Source: an uncultured Burkholderiales bacterium
Lineage (GTDB): Bacteria; Pseudomonadota; Gammaproteobacteria; Burkholderiales; Burkholderiaceae_C
Assembly: GCA_945952065.1 (NCBI GenBank)
Contig: CAMFGY010000029.1
Location: forward strand, 1-64,000
DNA length: 64,000 nucleotides
Direction: 5' to 3'
In this document: positions 36,052-45,084 of the stretch, one piece after another
How the letters are laid out: the number at the start of each line of letters is the position of its first letter
How positions within the stretch are numbered: position 1 is the first letter of the stretch
Position numbers and translations under genes: made by a program
Notes under the pieces: generated by a model
The model's input: only the letters and a program-made list of their open reading frames with translations
What the model was told of the DNA's origin: nothing
Database searches by the model: none

Positions 36052-36909
36052 ATGGCAGCTAGCTTTGGAATTTCTTTAATACTTGCCACCTACGGCCGAA
36101 CCGACGATATCGGTCGGCTTGTGGACTCCTTGATCGAACAGGTCGACCAAAATTTTGAGTTGATCTTTGTTGATCAGAATTTAGATGAGCGTGTCGCGCC
36201 CTATGTGCAGCGAGCGCAATCGGCCGGTATCGAAGTTGTTCATTTACGGATGGCCAAGCCGAATTTGTCAAAAGCCCGCAATTTGGGCTTGTCTGTCGCT
36301 CGAGGCAATTGGGTCGCTTTTCCCGATGACGATTGCTGGTACGAGCCCGAAACAATGTCGACTGTTATGTCAGCCCCTTCCGATTGTGTGGATGCTTGGG
36401 TGATGTCATGGGTAGAGCACGATGAAGCGATTGGTATTCCTGCTCATCATGCATGTTTCGATCTCAAAGCCTGGCGAGACTTTCGCGGCGGTGAAGCCAG
36501 TTCCATCACGCTTGTCTTTCGTAAGAATGTGGCTCGGACGTTAGACGGGTTTGACGAAAAGCTCGGTGTGGGGCAATGGTTCGGTGCTGGAGAAGAAACC
36601 GACTTTGTGATAAGGGCCCTGTCAGTCGGCGCGAAGATCCAACGATTGGAGTCAGCACGTGTCCATCATCATTTTTCGGTAAAAAATGAAGCCGAATTGA
36701 GCGGCTTCTCCTGGCAAGCAACCCAAGCGAGGGCGCGAGGTACCGGGGCTTTATATGCTAAGCACAGTGTCCCCTTGGGTGTAATTATTCGCGGCTTTAT
36801 CGCACCGATTTTGAAGGCAACTGTTCTTGGGCGCAAACAGAGGAATTTTCGAAGGGCTTTAGCCATAGTCACTGGCCGCATGCAGGGGTGGTGGACCTGG
36901 CAGCGATAG
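36052..36909 (+). CDS. Family 2 glycosyltransferase
   Basis: 285 residues. N-terminal ISLILATYGRTDDIGRLVDS, a KPNLSKARNLGLSVARGNW segment and the metal-binding FPDDDCWY mark a GT-A transferase; GAGEETDFVIRAL carries the usual acidic base. It starts 13 bp after the previous transferase and is probably part of the same transcript. Substrate unknown. A TTA-type microsatellite follows the stop codon. Confidence 0.88.
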   Translation: MAASFGISLILATYGRTDDIGRLVDSLIEQVDQNFELIFVDQNLDERVAPYVQRAQSAGIEVVHLRMAKPNLSKARNLGLSVARGNWVAFPDDDCWYEPETMSTVMSAPSDCVDAWVMSWVEHDEAIGIPAHHACFDLKAWRDFRGGEASSITLVFRKNVARTLDGFDEKLGVGQWFGAGEETDFVIRALSVGAKIQRLESARVHHHFSVKNEAELSGFSWQATQARARGTGALYAKHSVPLGVIIRGFIAPILKATVLGRKQRNFRRALAIVTGRMQGWWTWQR

Positions 36910-36910
36910 T

Positions 36911-36933
36911 ATTTATTATTATTATTATTATTT
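36911..36933. repeat. TTA/ATT trinucleotide repeat
   Basis: About seven copies of the unit att (atttattattattattatt) lie directly after the glycosyltransferase stop codon, in the gap before asnB. Confidence 0.8.
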
Positions 36934-37030
36934 GTAGTTGGCAATTTCTCAGTTGGTTGAAACAGCATAGTTTTCGATACTTTGAGGCCGGTAATGTGGG
37001 CTAGAGAAATTGGTGCCGAGGGAGGAAGAA

Positions 37031-38911
37031 ATGTGTGGCATTAACGGAATAATTCAGTTGAACTCAGGTGGACAGGGGCAACTGCAATCCCAGATTGAAA
37101 GCATGAATTTAGCCATTGCCCATCGCGGTCCCGATGGTGAAGGAACCTTCGTACGGCCAGGTATAGCCTTGGGGCATCGTCGGTTATCGATTCTTGACTT
37201 GAGCGAGGCAGGCGCTCAACCCATGCACAGTGCGGATGGGATGCTAACGCTGGTGTTCAACGGCGAGATTTACAACTACATCGAGTTGGCGGAAGAACTG
37301 CAAGCCAAGGGCTATGTGTTCAAGTCGCATAGCGATACCGAAGTGATCTTGCATGCCTATCGGGAGTGGGGCGAAGACTGCGTGCAGCGTTTCAATGGCA
37401 TGTGGGCTTTTGCCTTGTGGGACTCAGCGCAGAACAAGCTTTTCGCATCGCGCGATCGCTTGGGCGTCAAGCCCTTCTTTTATTTGCGAACGGCTGACCA
37501 GTTCATCTTCAGCAGTGAAATTGGGGGCATTCGCGCCGTGGTGCCAGTCACGGAAGCCAACCTTGGCAAGCTGCATGACTATTTGGCCTATGGCTACCGC
37601 ACCAACAACGGCGAGACCTTTTTCAAAGACATTTTTGAGCTCAAGCCTGGCCATGTGATGGTGAGCCAGGGCGGGCAGATCAGCTTCAGGCGTTTCTGGG
37701 AAATCAAACCCAACCAGCCCGCCCCGCAGAGCCGCAATCCTGTGGCCGCTTATGCCGATCTGTTGCGCGATGCGGTGCGTTTGCGCTTTCGCAGTGATGT
37801 TCCCGTGGCTTTGCTGCAAAGTGGCGGCATCGACTCTTCGGTGATCTGCACCATCGTCAACGACGAGATCGACTCCAACCGCCTAGGCGTTGAGACTGTG
37901 ACAGCGTTCACGGCAACGCATCCGGGCCACGCTTTTGATGAGAGCGGGCCGGTGCGTGAGTTGATGAAGACTTGCCCGCATATCCAGTCGGTAGAGCTCA
38001 GCCCCAACGGCGACACCTTGGCGGCAGACTTCAGGGACTATGTCCGTGCGATGCAAGAGCCGATGGGGAGCGCCGCTTCTTACGCCCATTGGCGCTTGAT
38101 GCAAGAAGTGCGGCGTCAGGGTATCAAGGTCGTCATCAATGGCCAAGGCGCCGATGAAGCGCTGGCGGGCTATGGGCAGTACATCCGTGGCTACCGTTTG
38201 TTGGACCTGCTTCAAACGCGTGTCTCAAGCGTGTTGGCTGAGGCGCGCGCCATTCGACGCAATATGCCCTGGGGCTATGCCAGTCTCGTGGCTCAAACCT
38301 TCAAGGCCATGTTGGGCCGTCGCGCCGCTTCCCGTTTTCGTGCGCGTTTTGTGGAGCGTTCCTTCAGTGTCTTGCGCCCCGAATTCAAGCGAGAACAACA
38401 AGGCTATCTGCCAGATCTGGGCATGTCTTGGGACGGCAAGAACCTCGACCGGCATCTGCGCAGTCAGTTGCAAGACTATGGCTTGAACCAAATCTTGAAC
38501 TACGAAGATCAATCGGCCATGAGTCAGGGCATCGAGATTCGGTCACCCTTTGTGGACTACCGATTGATGGAGTTCGCGTTTGCTTTGCCTGATGAGGAGA
38601 AGTTCTCTGGCGGCATCACCAAGAAGATTCTGCGTCAAGGCTTCAGTGGCCGTGTGCCTGATTCCATCATCAATTCCAAAATCAAATTGGGTTTTGCCAT
38701 TCCTTTCGCTGAATGGTTGAAACGACCCGCGATGCAGGACTTGGTGCGCAGGCTGGTGGACTCCCCTGCCTTCAAATCGCGAAAAATATGGGATGCGGAA
38801 AAGCTTGCTGCCCTCTTGACCGATCCGAAAGCTTCCGCAAGAGGTTTTCCTGCTTGGCGTTTCCTGATGGTGGCTGTTTGGCTTGATGAATACGAAATCA
38901 ACAATGCTTGA
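37031..38911 (+). CDS. asnB: Asparagine synthase-like glutamine amidotransferase
   Basis: 626 residues from ATG 37031, set by GAGGGAGGAAG and by the need for Cys at position 2 (MCGING), the glutaminase nucleophile. An N-terminal Ntn glutaminase domain (LAIAHRGPDGEG, FNGEIYNY) is followed by an ATP-pyrophosphatase domain with LLQSGGIDSSV. Classically it makes asparagine from aspartate. Inside glycan loci such enzymes often amidate uronic acids; with uronate-sugar genes nearby, that role is likely here but unproved. It lies 121 bp after the previous gene. Confidence 0.92.
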   Translation: MCGINGIIQLNSGGQGQLQSQIESMNLAIAHRGPDGEGTFVRPGIALGHRRLSILDLSEAGAQPMHSADGMLTLVFNGEIYNYIELAEELQAKGYVFKSHSDTEVILHAYREWGEDCVQRFNGMWAFALWDSAQNKLFASRDRLGVKPFFYLRTADQFIFSSEIGGIRAVVPVTEANLGKLHDYLAYGYRTNNGETFFKDIFELKPGHVMVSQGGQISFRRFWEIKPNQPAPQSRNPVAAYADLLRDAVRLRFRSDVPVALLQSGGIDSSVICTIVNDEIDSNRLGVETVTAFTATHPGHAFDESGPVRELMKTCPHIQSVELSPNGDTLAADFRDYVRAMQEPMGSAASYAHWRLMQEVRRQGIKVVINGQGADEALAGYGQYIRGYRLLDLLQTRVSSVLAEARAIRRNMPWGYASLVAQTFKAMLGRRAASRFRARFVERSFSVLRPEFKREQQGYLPDLGMSWDGKNLDRHLRSQLQDYGLNQILNYEDQSAMSQGIEIRSPFVDYRLMEFAFALPDEEKFSGGITKKILRQGFSGRVPDSIINSKIKLGFAIPFAEWLKRPAMQDLVRRLVDSPAFKSRKIWDAEKLAALLTDPKASARGFPAWRFLMVAVWLDEYEINNA

Positions 38912-39051
38912 AGCACGCCCAGTTACTCTTTTTGTTGACGCAGGAGTGAAGCGCATCCTTGGCCGGATCAGCATGGTGTATATACAGAAGCATGAAAACA
39001 AATACTGGCCATGCGATTAGTCAATAAATTCTCTGAAAAACTCGGTCACAT

Positions 39052-40191
39052 ATGAAGCATGTTGTGATTTTTCAACGTCGGCTTGTCCATTACCGTGTTG
39101 AGTTTTTCAATCGCCTGAAACGATCGCTTGAAAAGAATCATGTTCGTTTGGATCTTGTGGTCGGCGAGTTGAGTACTGAATCGATACTCAAAAGGGATGA
39201 CGGAAACTTGGGTTGGGCCTATCGAGTCAAAAACCGGGAGTTCAATATTCTCGGGCGAGAATTGGTTTGGCAGCGAATCCCGTATGCATTAAGGAACTGC
39301 GACTTGGCCATCGTGGCTCAAGAGAATAAGATCATTTCTAACTATTTTCTTCAAGTGATGGCTTCTTTTGGCAGGCGAAAGATTGCATTTTGGGGGCATG
39401 GAAAGAATTTTCAGAGCGTGGAACCTGACGGCCTTGCTGAAAAATGGAAGAAATTTTGGCTGCGGAGAGTAGATTGGTGGTTTGCTTACACCGAGATGTC
39501 CAAGCGCACGGTTGTGGCTGCTGGGTTCGATGCGACCAAAGTCACGGTATTGAATAACTCTTTAGATGGGCGAGGGTTGTCTTCTGAAATCAATGATATT
39601 TCTAAAGAGAATCTATCTGCCTATTTTGAAATTAATGGGTTATCAAAGAATGCAATCATCGGACTCTACTGTGGCTCCTTGTATGCGGAAAAGAAAGTAG
39701 ACTTTTTGATCGAAGCAGCGGTGAAGCTTAGGCAATCATTGCCTAGTTTTCATCTCCTAGTCTTGGGTGCAGGACCGGAACAGTCCAAAGTGATTGATGC
39801 GGCAGCCAAGTACCCTTGGATCCACTACAAAGGCATGCAGAAAGGGCGAGAGAAAGCGGTCGCTTTCAAGGCGGCTTCGTTCTTGATGAATCCAGGGGCG
39901 GTTGGACTGAGCGTGGTTGAGAGTTTTATTGCTGCTCGCCCGATTGTGACGATTGCCTCAGCAGCGCATGGACCAGAAATCGAATACCTTGTAAATGGTC
40001 AGAACGCACTCGTATTGCCAAGTGAGTCAGTCGATGTCTATGTCAATGAGATTGTTAGGCTTATGAATAGCCAAGATGATTTGGAAAGAATCAGGCGTAG
40101 ATGCAGCGCTGATGCCGATGTTTACTCTTTGGATTCGATGGTTGAGAGATTTTCTCGGGGCATCTTGGCTTCAATCAATGGGAAATCGTAG
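39052..40191 (+). CDS. Family 1/4-type glycosyltransferase
   Basis: 379 residues. The C-terminal Rossmann half has GLYCGSLYAEKKVDFLIEA, LLVLGAGPEQSK and the family nucleotide-sugar region NPGAVGLSVVESFIAARPIV. The N-terminal half (VIFQRRLVHYRVEFFNRLKR) recalls acceptor-binding domains of GT4 enzymes. AT-rich compared with flanks. A 140-bp gap without other features precedes it. Donor unknown. Confidence 0.87.
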   Translation: MKHVVIFQRRLVHYRVEFFNRLKRSLEKNHVRLDLVVGELSTESILKRDDGNLGWAYRVKNREFNILGRELVWQRIPYALRNCDLAIVAQENKIISNYFLQVMASFGRRKIAFWGHGKNFQSVEPDGLAEKWKKFWLRRVDWWFAYTEMSKRTVVAAGFDATKVTVLNNSLDGRGLSSEINDISKENLSAYFEINGLSKNAIIGLYCGSLYAEKKVDFLIEAAVKLRQSLPSFHLLVLGAGPEQSKVIDAAAKYPWIHYKGMQKGREKAVAFKAASFLMNPGAVGLSVVESFIAARPIVTIASAAHGPEIEYLVNGQNALVLPSESVDVYVNEIVRLMNSQDDLERIRRRCSADADVYSLDSMVERFSRGILASINGKS

Positions 40192-40232
40192 GTTTCGCTG
40201 TTTGGTTTGTTGAATTATCTTGGGTTGGCGTA

Positions 40233-41462
40233 ATGGCTTCTGTTGAGCATGATGTATTGGATCAAAATCCAATGGGGGCGCTTGCGCAAGGAGCGATACA
40301 GCTTCGCATATTGATTGCTCATAACGCCTATCAGCACCGGGGGGGCGAGGATTCCGTTGCGGAATCCGAGATTGACTTACTGCGCGCGCATGGCCATGTG
40401 GTTGAAACTTATTGGCGCCGTAATGACGAAATTGAAAATATCGGGCGTGCGAGAGCTGCCATGCAGACCTTGTGGTCCACACAAACGACGCGGGATATTG
40501 AAGCCTTGATTGCGCGGTTCAAGCCGCATGTGATTCATGTTCACAATACGATGCCGCTTATCTCACCATCGCTGTATTGGGTGGCGAATCGACTGAAGAT
40601 ACCGGTGGTGCAAACTCTTCATAACTTTCGCTTACTTTGCCCACAGGCGTTGTTGTTACGAGAAGGCAAGGTGTGTGAGGACTGTGTGGGCAAACTGCCG
40701 TGGCGCGGTGTTGTTCGGGCTTGCTACCGGGGTAGCGTGTTGCAAAGCGGTGTAATGGCCATGATGCTGAGTGGTCACCGGGTCTTGGGTACCTGGCAGA
40801 ACAAGGTCTCTCGCTATATCGCATTGAATGAGTTTGCGCGGCGCAAGTACATCGAGGGTGGACTACCTGCTGAGCGCATTTCCGTCAAACCCAACTTTGT
40901 TGACGTGCCGGAGATGCCGGCAGCAAGCCGCAGCGGTTTCTTGTTTGTGGGCCGCCTGTCGCAAGAGAAGGGTGTGCAGGTTCTGATGGACGCGATGCGT
41001 CGCTTGCCGGCGGGGGCTCGATTGCGGGTGGTGGGCAGTGGGCCGCTTGAAGCAGAGGTGCTCGGCGTACCGGGGGTGGAATTCGTAGGTCCCCTGGATT
41101 CAGAGTCGGTTTACCGTGAGATGCGGCGTTCGAGTGCATTGGTGCTCCCAAGCATCTGCTATGAGAATTTTCCGCGCACCATCGTAGAGGCCTTTGCCTG
41201 CGGGCTGCCTGTTCTGGCGAGCGACTTAGGCCCAATTCCTGGAATCGTGGAAGCGCATCGGACCGGCGTTTTGTTTGAGGCCGCCAGTGCGCCGGCTTTG
41301 GCCTCGTGCCTTCAATGGGCGATGGATCATCCTGAGGAACTTGCGGACATGGGGCGCGCATGTAGAGCCGAGTACCAAGAGAAGCTCTCGCCGCAAGTTA
41401 ATCATGCGAAATTGATGGAAATTTACAAGGAAGCCATCACCGTGAGCCTAAGTACTAGTTGA
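40233..41462 (+). CDS. GT4 glycosyltransferase
   Basis: 409 residues. LIAHNAYQHRGGEDSVAESE begins the first Rossmann domain; the second has FLFVGRLSQEKGVQVLMDAM and LPSICYENFPRTIVEAFACG, with the EX7E-type region of retaining GT4 enzymes. A Cys-containing segment (LLCPQALLLREGKVCEDC) is typical of this subgroup. The first ~20 residues are unconserved, so the start could be slightly later. The gene ends 8 bp inside the convergent lyase gene. Confidence 0.9.
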   Translation: MASVEHDVLDQNPMGALAQGAIQLRILIAHNAYQHRGGEDSVAESEIDLLRAHGHVVETYWRRNDEIENIGRARAAMQTLWSTQTTRDIEALIARFKPHVIHVHNTMPLISPSLYWVANRLKIPVVQTLHNFRLLCPQALLLREGKVCEDCVGKLPWRGVVRACYRGSVLQSGVMAMMLSGHRVLGTWQNKVSRYIALNEFARRKYIEGGLPAERISVKPNFVDVPEMPAASRSGFLFVGRLSQEKGVQVLMDAMRRLPAGARLRVVGSGPLEAEVLGVPGVEFVGPLDSESVYREMRRSSALVLPSICYENFPRTIVEAFACGLPVLASDLGPIPGIVEAHRTGVLFEAASAPALASCLQWAMDHPEELADMGRACRAEYQEKLSPQVNHAKLMEIYKEAITVSLSTS

Positions 41463-43995
41463 GCTTTCTGATTTCGGTCTCGAATCTTGCCGTAGTACCG
41501 TCCACGTCGTAGTACAAAGCGTTGCGCTCCGAGGGCAGAGGGGTGTTTGGCGCTTTGGACAAGTAGATCCGTTGGTTGGCTGGGCCTGTGACATTCAGCA
41601 GGTAACGGTTCGTGCCACAGTTCAAGGTTGCTTGCCAGTTGGGCTGGCCATTACTCATCTTGGTTTTGCTCCAATAGCCCATCGCGTTGACTTTCGGCAG
41701 GGGAGCAATGCTTGGTGCTGCCGTGGTGCCATTCCCCAGAACGATGTCGCATGTGGTGTTAAACACGACGCCAAGTCGTTTAATCAGGCCGCTATTAACT
41801 CTGATTTCGGTCTGCTCTACAAAACCATCGCTAGTGACTCGATATCCTCGAGTAACGCTCACGTCACTCTGATACTTGGCTTGTTCAATAACAAGGCGGC
41901 TTTCAGTTGCAGAGAACAGTTTTACAGAGCCTTTGGCCCAGATGTCCTGGCCGACGCCATTGATCAACGGGACGTTGTTTGCCGCACCCCGTTGAAAGTA
42001 GTTTTTGTGTTCTGGCAGCGCGTAGTCCACGGTTCCTGGGTCGTACGCCAAGGGGGTTTTGCCTTCGTGCAGTTCAAAGGTCGTCAATTCCTCTTGCACA
42101 TGGTTGCCATTTGATTGGCCGTAGTGAACATAGGCCTGCCAGGTGCCCGCGCGTAAGACCGCTTGGCTCAGTGTAGGGAAGTGCCGGGTCATGGCGGAAG
42201 GAATCACGGGCTCATTGGCGGGAACGGTCGCTGGGACATCGAGTAGCGACTCCCAAGTTCGCCACTTGCTTGCTTTGTCTAAGCCCCAATACGTGGGGGC
42301 AAACCGATACAGCCACCAATGTGCAGGTTGGGCGATAAGAGTCTGGGGAGCGCGGCTGTCGTTCGGGTTGGGCAGGCTGTTGTTGTCGAATCGGTAGTCA
42401 AAAACTGCAAGCAGCAGTTTTAAGGCTTGCTCGCGTTCGGTCGCGAAGCGGCCGCCATAGCCTTCTACCCCTGCTTGAGTAATGAGCTTTGATAGCCCGT
42501 CCAACACATAGTTGTTGTAGGCAAAGGTGCCCTCGATCCAGAAATTGTCGGCAGTTAGGGCATAGGCCATGATTGCCTTGATGCCCTGGCTGCCGTTGTG
42601 GGCGTAATCAAGAAGTGCTGAGTCCTTGTAGCGCATGGCAATCGCGGCGATTGCAGCGTTGTGCCAAAGCGCAATATTGCTCATGGGAGCGCTGGTTGAC
42701 TTGAGGTTGTTTGCCATCGGCATGAAGAGCTTGTCACGCCAAGATTGGTAGCGCGCGCTTGAGGCATAGCCTTCTAACAAACGGGCGGTGTCAATCAAGG
42801 CAAAGCTAGCGACAGCCTCATCAAGCCCTTGCATATACATCGTGCTTCTGCCCTCGCTGGTGCGAGTCGGCCAGCTGTTGTAATTTGCAGCGTAAAAGTC
42901 AAGCTGTTGAGCCGCCCACGCAGCGTATTTGGTGTCACCCGTGAGCTTGTATATGCGTGCCCCGGCTTGTATTTGTGCGATGTTGTAGTCACGGCCTAGC
43001 GCAACCCATGCAGCTTTGAAGGCCCGCTCGGCTTCTGTGCTGCCATTGGCTGGCTCCGCACTTTCCGGTGTCCATTTCAGCACTTGACCAGATTTGGGGT
43101 CGATGTAGCCTTGGCTCCATCCACCTACGAGGTCTGCTCGTTCAAAGTTCCTGGCGATCCACGCATCTACTCGCGACTTTTCGCTTTGCACCCAGTTGGC
43201 GATGTCTGGCATGCGCTTGAAGCGGTCTTTCAAGCTAACCCAATCTTCCCGCGCATCCCGGAACCCAAAAAATATTCCCAACGCGGGGGCTTGATACGCG
43301 ACGGCACTTGAGGCTGTAGAAGTTGACCCGTTTCCGCTTGTAATGGACGCAACGGCCAGCGTTTCTGGCTGATCCCAAATGCTCACTTTGCCAATCGACG
43401 CGGACCGAGCAACGTTGCCTTGCGTTGCAATGGTTGTCGATTTGGTTGCCGTGTTGCTTGTGGGGGCCGCAGGGCTCAGTGGGGCAACCGCAATTGCGGC
43501 AGTCGGTGCCGTCCGGGCTTTGGTGGTATTGCTGGCAGTCGTTGTGCTGAGCGCAGGCGCTGCAGAAATGGAATCTGTCGTCTTGGCGCCTTGAACGTTT
43601 GGTGCCAACTGAACTTGGTTTGGCAGCTTGGCAAGCACCGCTGCGGTAACAGCGTCTACCTTTTGAGGAGATTTAGCCGCAGCAATCTTGCTGCTCGTGC
43701 CTGCTGCGTCACTGGCCGCAGAGGCTGGCGATGCCGCAAGCAGTGGATCAGCCTTGGCGGCTTCTATTGCTGGGGCTTCGGGGACTGAGGCTGCAGGGCT
43801 GGCCGCATCGCTGGCGGCTGCAGAGGCAGATGCTGCCATGGCCGTCATGCTGGGCACTTCCGCCGACGAGGGCTTTTCGGTTTCAGAGTTTGAGTTGCCT
43901 CCGCCGCAGGCGCAGAGGAGGGTACAGGCAGAGGCAATCAAGCTGAAAGACAAGATACGGTTCCTGGGCTTACAGGCGTTGGAGGAGTACTGCAT
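41455..43995 (-). CDS. Secreted alginate-lyase/heparinase II-III family polysaccharide lyase
   Basis: 846 residues from ATG 43995. A lipoprotein-like signal (SLIASACTLLCAC) is followed by a ~150-residue Ala/Ser/Pro linker. An alpha/alpha-toroid alginate-lyase-type domain follows (DFYAANYNSWPTRTSEGRS, SNIALWHNAAIAAIAMRY), then a heparinase II/III-type beta domain (QSNGNHVQEELTTFELHEG, YDPGTVDYALPEHKNYFQRG). Such enzymes cleave uronic-acid polymers by beta-elimination. Convergent with the transferases at the end of the locus, it may trim or release the exported polymer; this is inferred from position and fold. Confidence 0.85.
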   Translation of the reverse strand: MQYSSNACKPRNRILSFSLIASACTLLCACGGGNSNSETEKPSSAEVPSMTAMAASASAAASDAASPAASVPEAPAIEAAKADPLLAASPASAASDAAGTSSKIAAAKSPQKVDAVTAAVLAKLPNQVQLAPNVQGAKTTDSISAAPALSTTTASNTTKARTAPTAAIAVAPLSPAAPTSNTATKSTTIATQGNVARSASIGKVSIWDQPETLAVASITSGNGSTSTASSAVAYQAPALGIFFGFRDAREDWVSLKDRFKRMPDIANWVQSEKSRVDAWIARNFERADLVGGWSQGYIDPKSGQVLKWTPESAEPANGSTEAERAFKAAWVALGRDYNIAQIQAGARIYKLTGDTKYAAWAAQQLDFYAANYNSWPTRTSEGRSTMYMQGLDEAVASFALIDTARLLEGYASSARYQSWRDKLFMPMANNLKSTSAPMSNIALWHNAAIAAIAMRYKDSALLDYAHNGSQGIKAIMAYALTADNFWIEGTFAYNNYVLDGLSKLITQAGVEGYGGRFATEREQALKLLLAVFDYRFDNNSLPNPNDSRAPQTLIAQPAHWWLYRFAPTYWGLDKASKWRTWESLLDVPATVPANEPVIPSAMTRHFPTLSQAVLRAGTWQAYVHYGQSNGNHVQEELTTFELHEGKTPLAYDPGTVDYALPEHKNYFQRGAANNVPLINGVGQDIWAKGSVKLFSATESRLVIEQAKYQSDVSVTRGYRVTSDGFVEQTEIRVNSGLIKRLGVVFNTTCDIVLGNGTTAAPSIAPLPKVNAMGYWSKTKMSNGQPNWQATLNCGTNRYLLNVTGPANQRIYLSKAPNTPLPSERNALYYDVDGTTARFETEIRKLN

Positions 43996-44296
43996 GGGGC
44001 TGACCTGCCTTGCTGATAAAAATCGCGCCGGTGCTTGATTGCCCGTGCTGTTTCGGCATTTTCGGTTGCAGCTCCGCAAAGTTGAGAAGCGATTTTGTTA
44101 ACGCTTACCTAGGCTTGGTAAGCGCAAGAAACGAGCGCGTACTTTGTCTCGCATGCTGTGTTTTTGTCGTGCTTGCAAGCTGAATGCATCCATCAAGCGT
44201 GATGTGATGCGCTTTGGTTGGGGGCGATGCAGGGTGATTCGGCTCGCTTCAGGGCGGGCCTGTTGCGCCTAAGGCACTTTGCATGCTGTAGAGCTC

Positions 44297-44343
44297 AGCA
44301 GTTGCTGGGCCGCCCAGATGATGAAGGCGGTGTTGGTGACGGA
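44297..44343 (-). pseudogene. Remnant of a wecG 3' end
   Basis: On the minus strand the bases encode SVTNTAFIIWAAQQLL, aligning with VTNTAFIAGATQQLL at the C terminus of the intact wecG (45085). The DNA matches at 35 of 44 positions by hand. It lies just after the hicB stop codon, about 800 bp from the intact copy, with hicBA between them. The rest of 43996-44296 shows no gene. Confidence 0.65.
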
Positions 44344-44350
44344 TGCGCTT

Positions 44351-44683
44351 TTATGCATGTGCAGCGTTTTGCAGCACTTCGCTTGCCCATTGATTGAGGC
44401 TCTTGCCGCTGGCCTGTGCGGCGACCAAGGCTGCGCCATGGACCTCGGGAGGTACTCGCAGCATCAGTTTTCCAGAGGCGGGCTTCTCGGGCTTGATGCC
44501 TAGCGCTTTGCAGTCTTGAAGAAAATCCTCAATCGCGCCTTCAAAGGCTTTCCGCAACTCTGTGACTGTTTCACCATGGAAGCTGATGATTTGGCGCAGG
44601 CCCAGCACTCGGCCCACAAAAATGGCATCGCGTTCATCGAATTCGATGCGCGCCGTGTAGCCTTTGTGGTTCATCGTGTTCAT
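44351..44683 (-). CDS. hicB: HicB-family antitoxin
   Basis: 110 residues. The N-terminal HicB fold (YTARIEFDERDAIFVGRVLGL, then ISFHGETVTELRKAFEGAIEDFL) is followed by a C-terminal ribbon-helix-helix/CopG-like part (GKLMLRVPPEVHGAALVAAQ, then SLNQWASEVL). HicB neutralises HicA and represses the operon by DNA binding. Start ATG 44683 overlaps the hicA stop by 4 bp; a second ATG lies three codons later. Confidence 0.92.
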   Translation of the reverse strand: MNTMNHKGYTARIEFDERDAIFVGRVLGLRQIISFHGETVTELRKAFEGAIEDFLQDCKALGIKPEKPASGKLMLRVPPEVHGAALVAAQASGKSLNQWASEVLQNAAHA

Positions 44684-44934
44684 GGTGCTACTCCTGCTCG
44701 TTCAAGGATTTCTCGGATTTCTTCTATTTGATAGCGCTTGGCTTCTTTGCCGGGGTGAGGGCGGTGGCAGCGCCATTGCTCGCCTCTGAAAAGAATTTTC
44801 ACGCGTGATCCCTCGCGCTCGTGTACTTCGCCACCCAGGCCGACGATCAATGATTCGATATCGGCGAACACGATCGACGCTGACGTTGGACGAGCAAAGA
44901 TGGCTCGTAGCGTCTTTCGTTGCTTTGTGTTCAT
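44680..44934 (-). CDS. hicA: HicA-family toxin
   Basis: 84 residues from ATG 44934. HicA toxins have a double-stranded RNA-binding-type fold and cut mRNA. Visible features are TLRAIFARPTSASIVFADIE, GGEVHEREGSRVKI and CHRPHPGKEAKRYQIEEIREIL, matching the HicA group common in Proteobacteria, with the His of HRPHP retained. The open frame extends upstream to 45081, but that part is not conserved. A toxin-first order with overlapping antitoxin is standard. Confidence 0.9.
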   Translation of the reverse strand: MNTKQRKTLRAIFARPTSASIVFADIESLIVGLGGEVHEREGSRVKILFRGEQWRCHRPHPGKEAKRYQIEEIREILERAGVAP

Positions 44935-44993
44935 GGGATGAATGCTAGCAAAAGGTGCAAGCATGCGCAAAGGCGCTGGTGGCCCGAGGCTTT

Positions 44994-45005
44994 CGTTCGC
45001 GAACG
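44994..45005. promoter_or_regulatory. Perfect 12-bp palindrome upstream of hicA
   Basis: cgttcgcgaacg lies 60 bp before the hicA start codon in the gap between wecG and hicA. It is a candidate operator for autoregulation by HicB. Confidence 0.4.
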
Positions 45006-45084
45006 TCTGCCATGCCCTGGCGATCAAAGCTGAAGTTTGGGCAGGAGTCCTGTTTGTTGCCGCAGTGGCTGCCTCTCGCAACCG

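Noticed and set aside
44935-45081. Upstream extension of hicA
   Set aside because: Not conserved in HicA proteins; ATG 44934 gives the normal length of about 84 residues.
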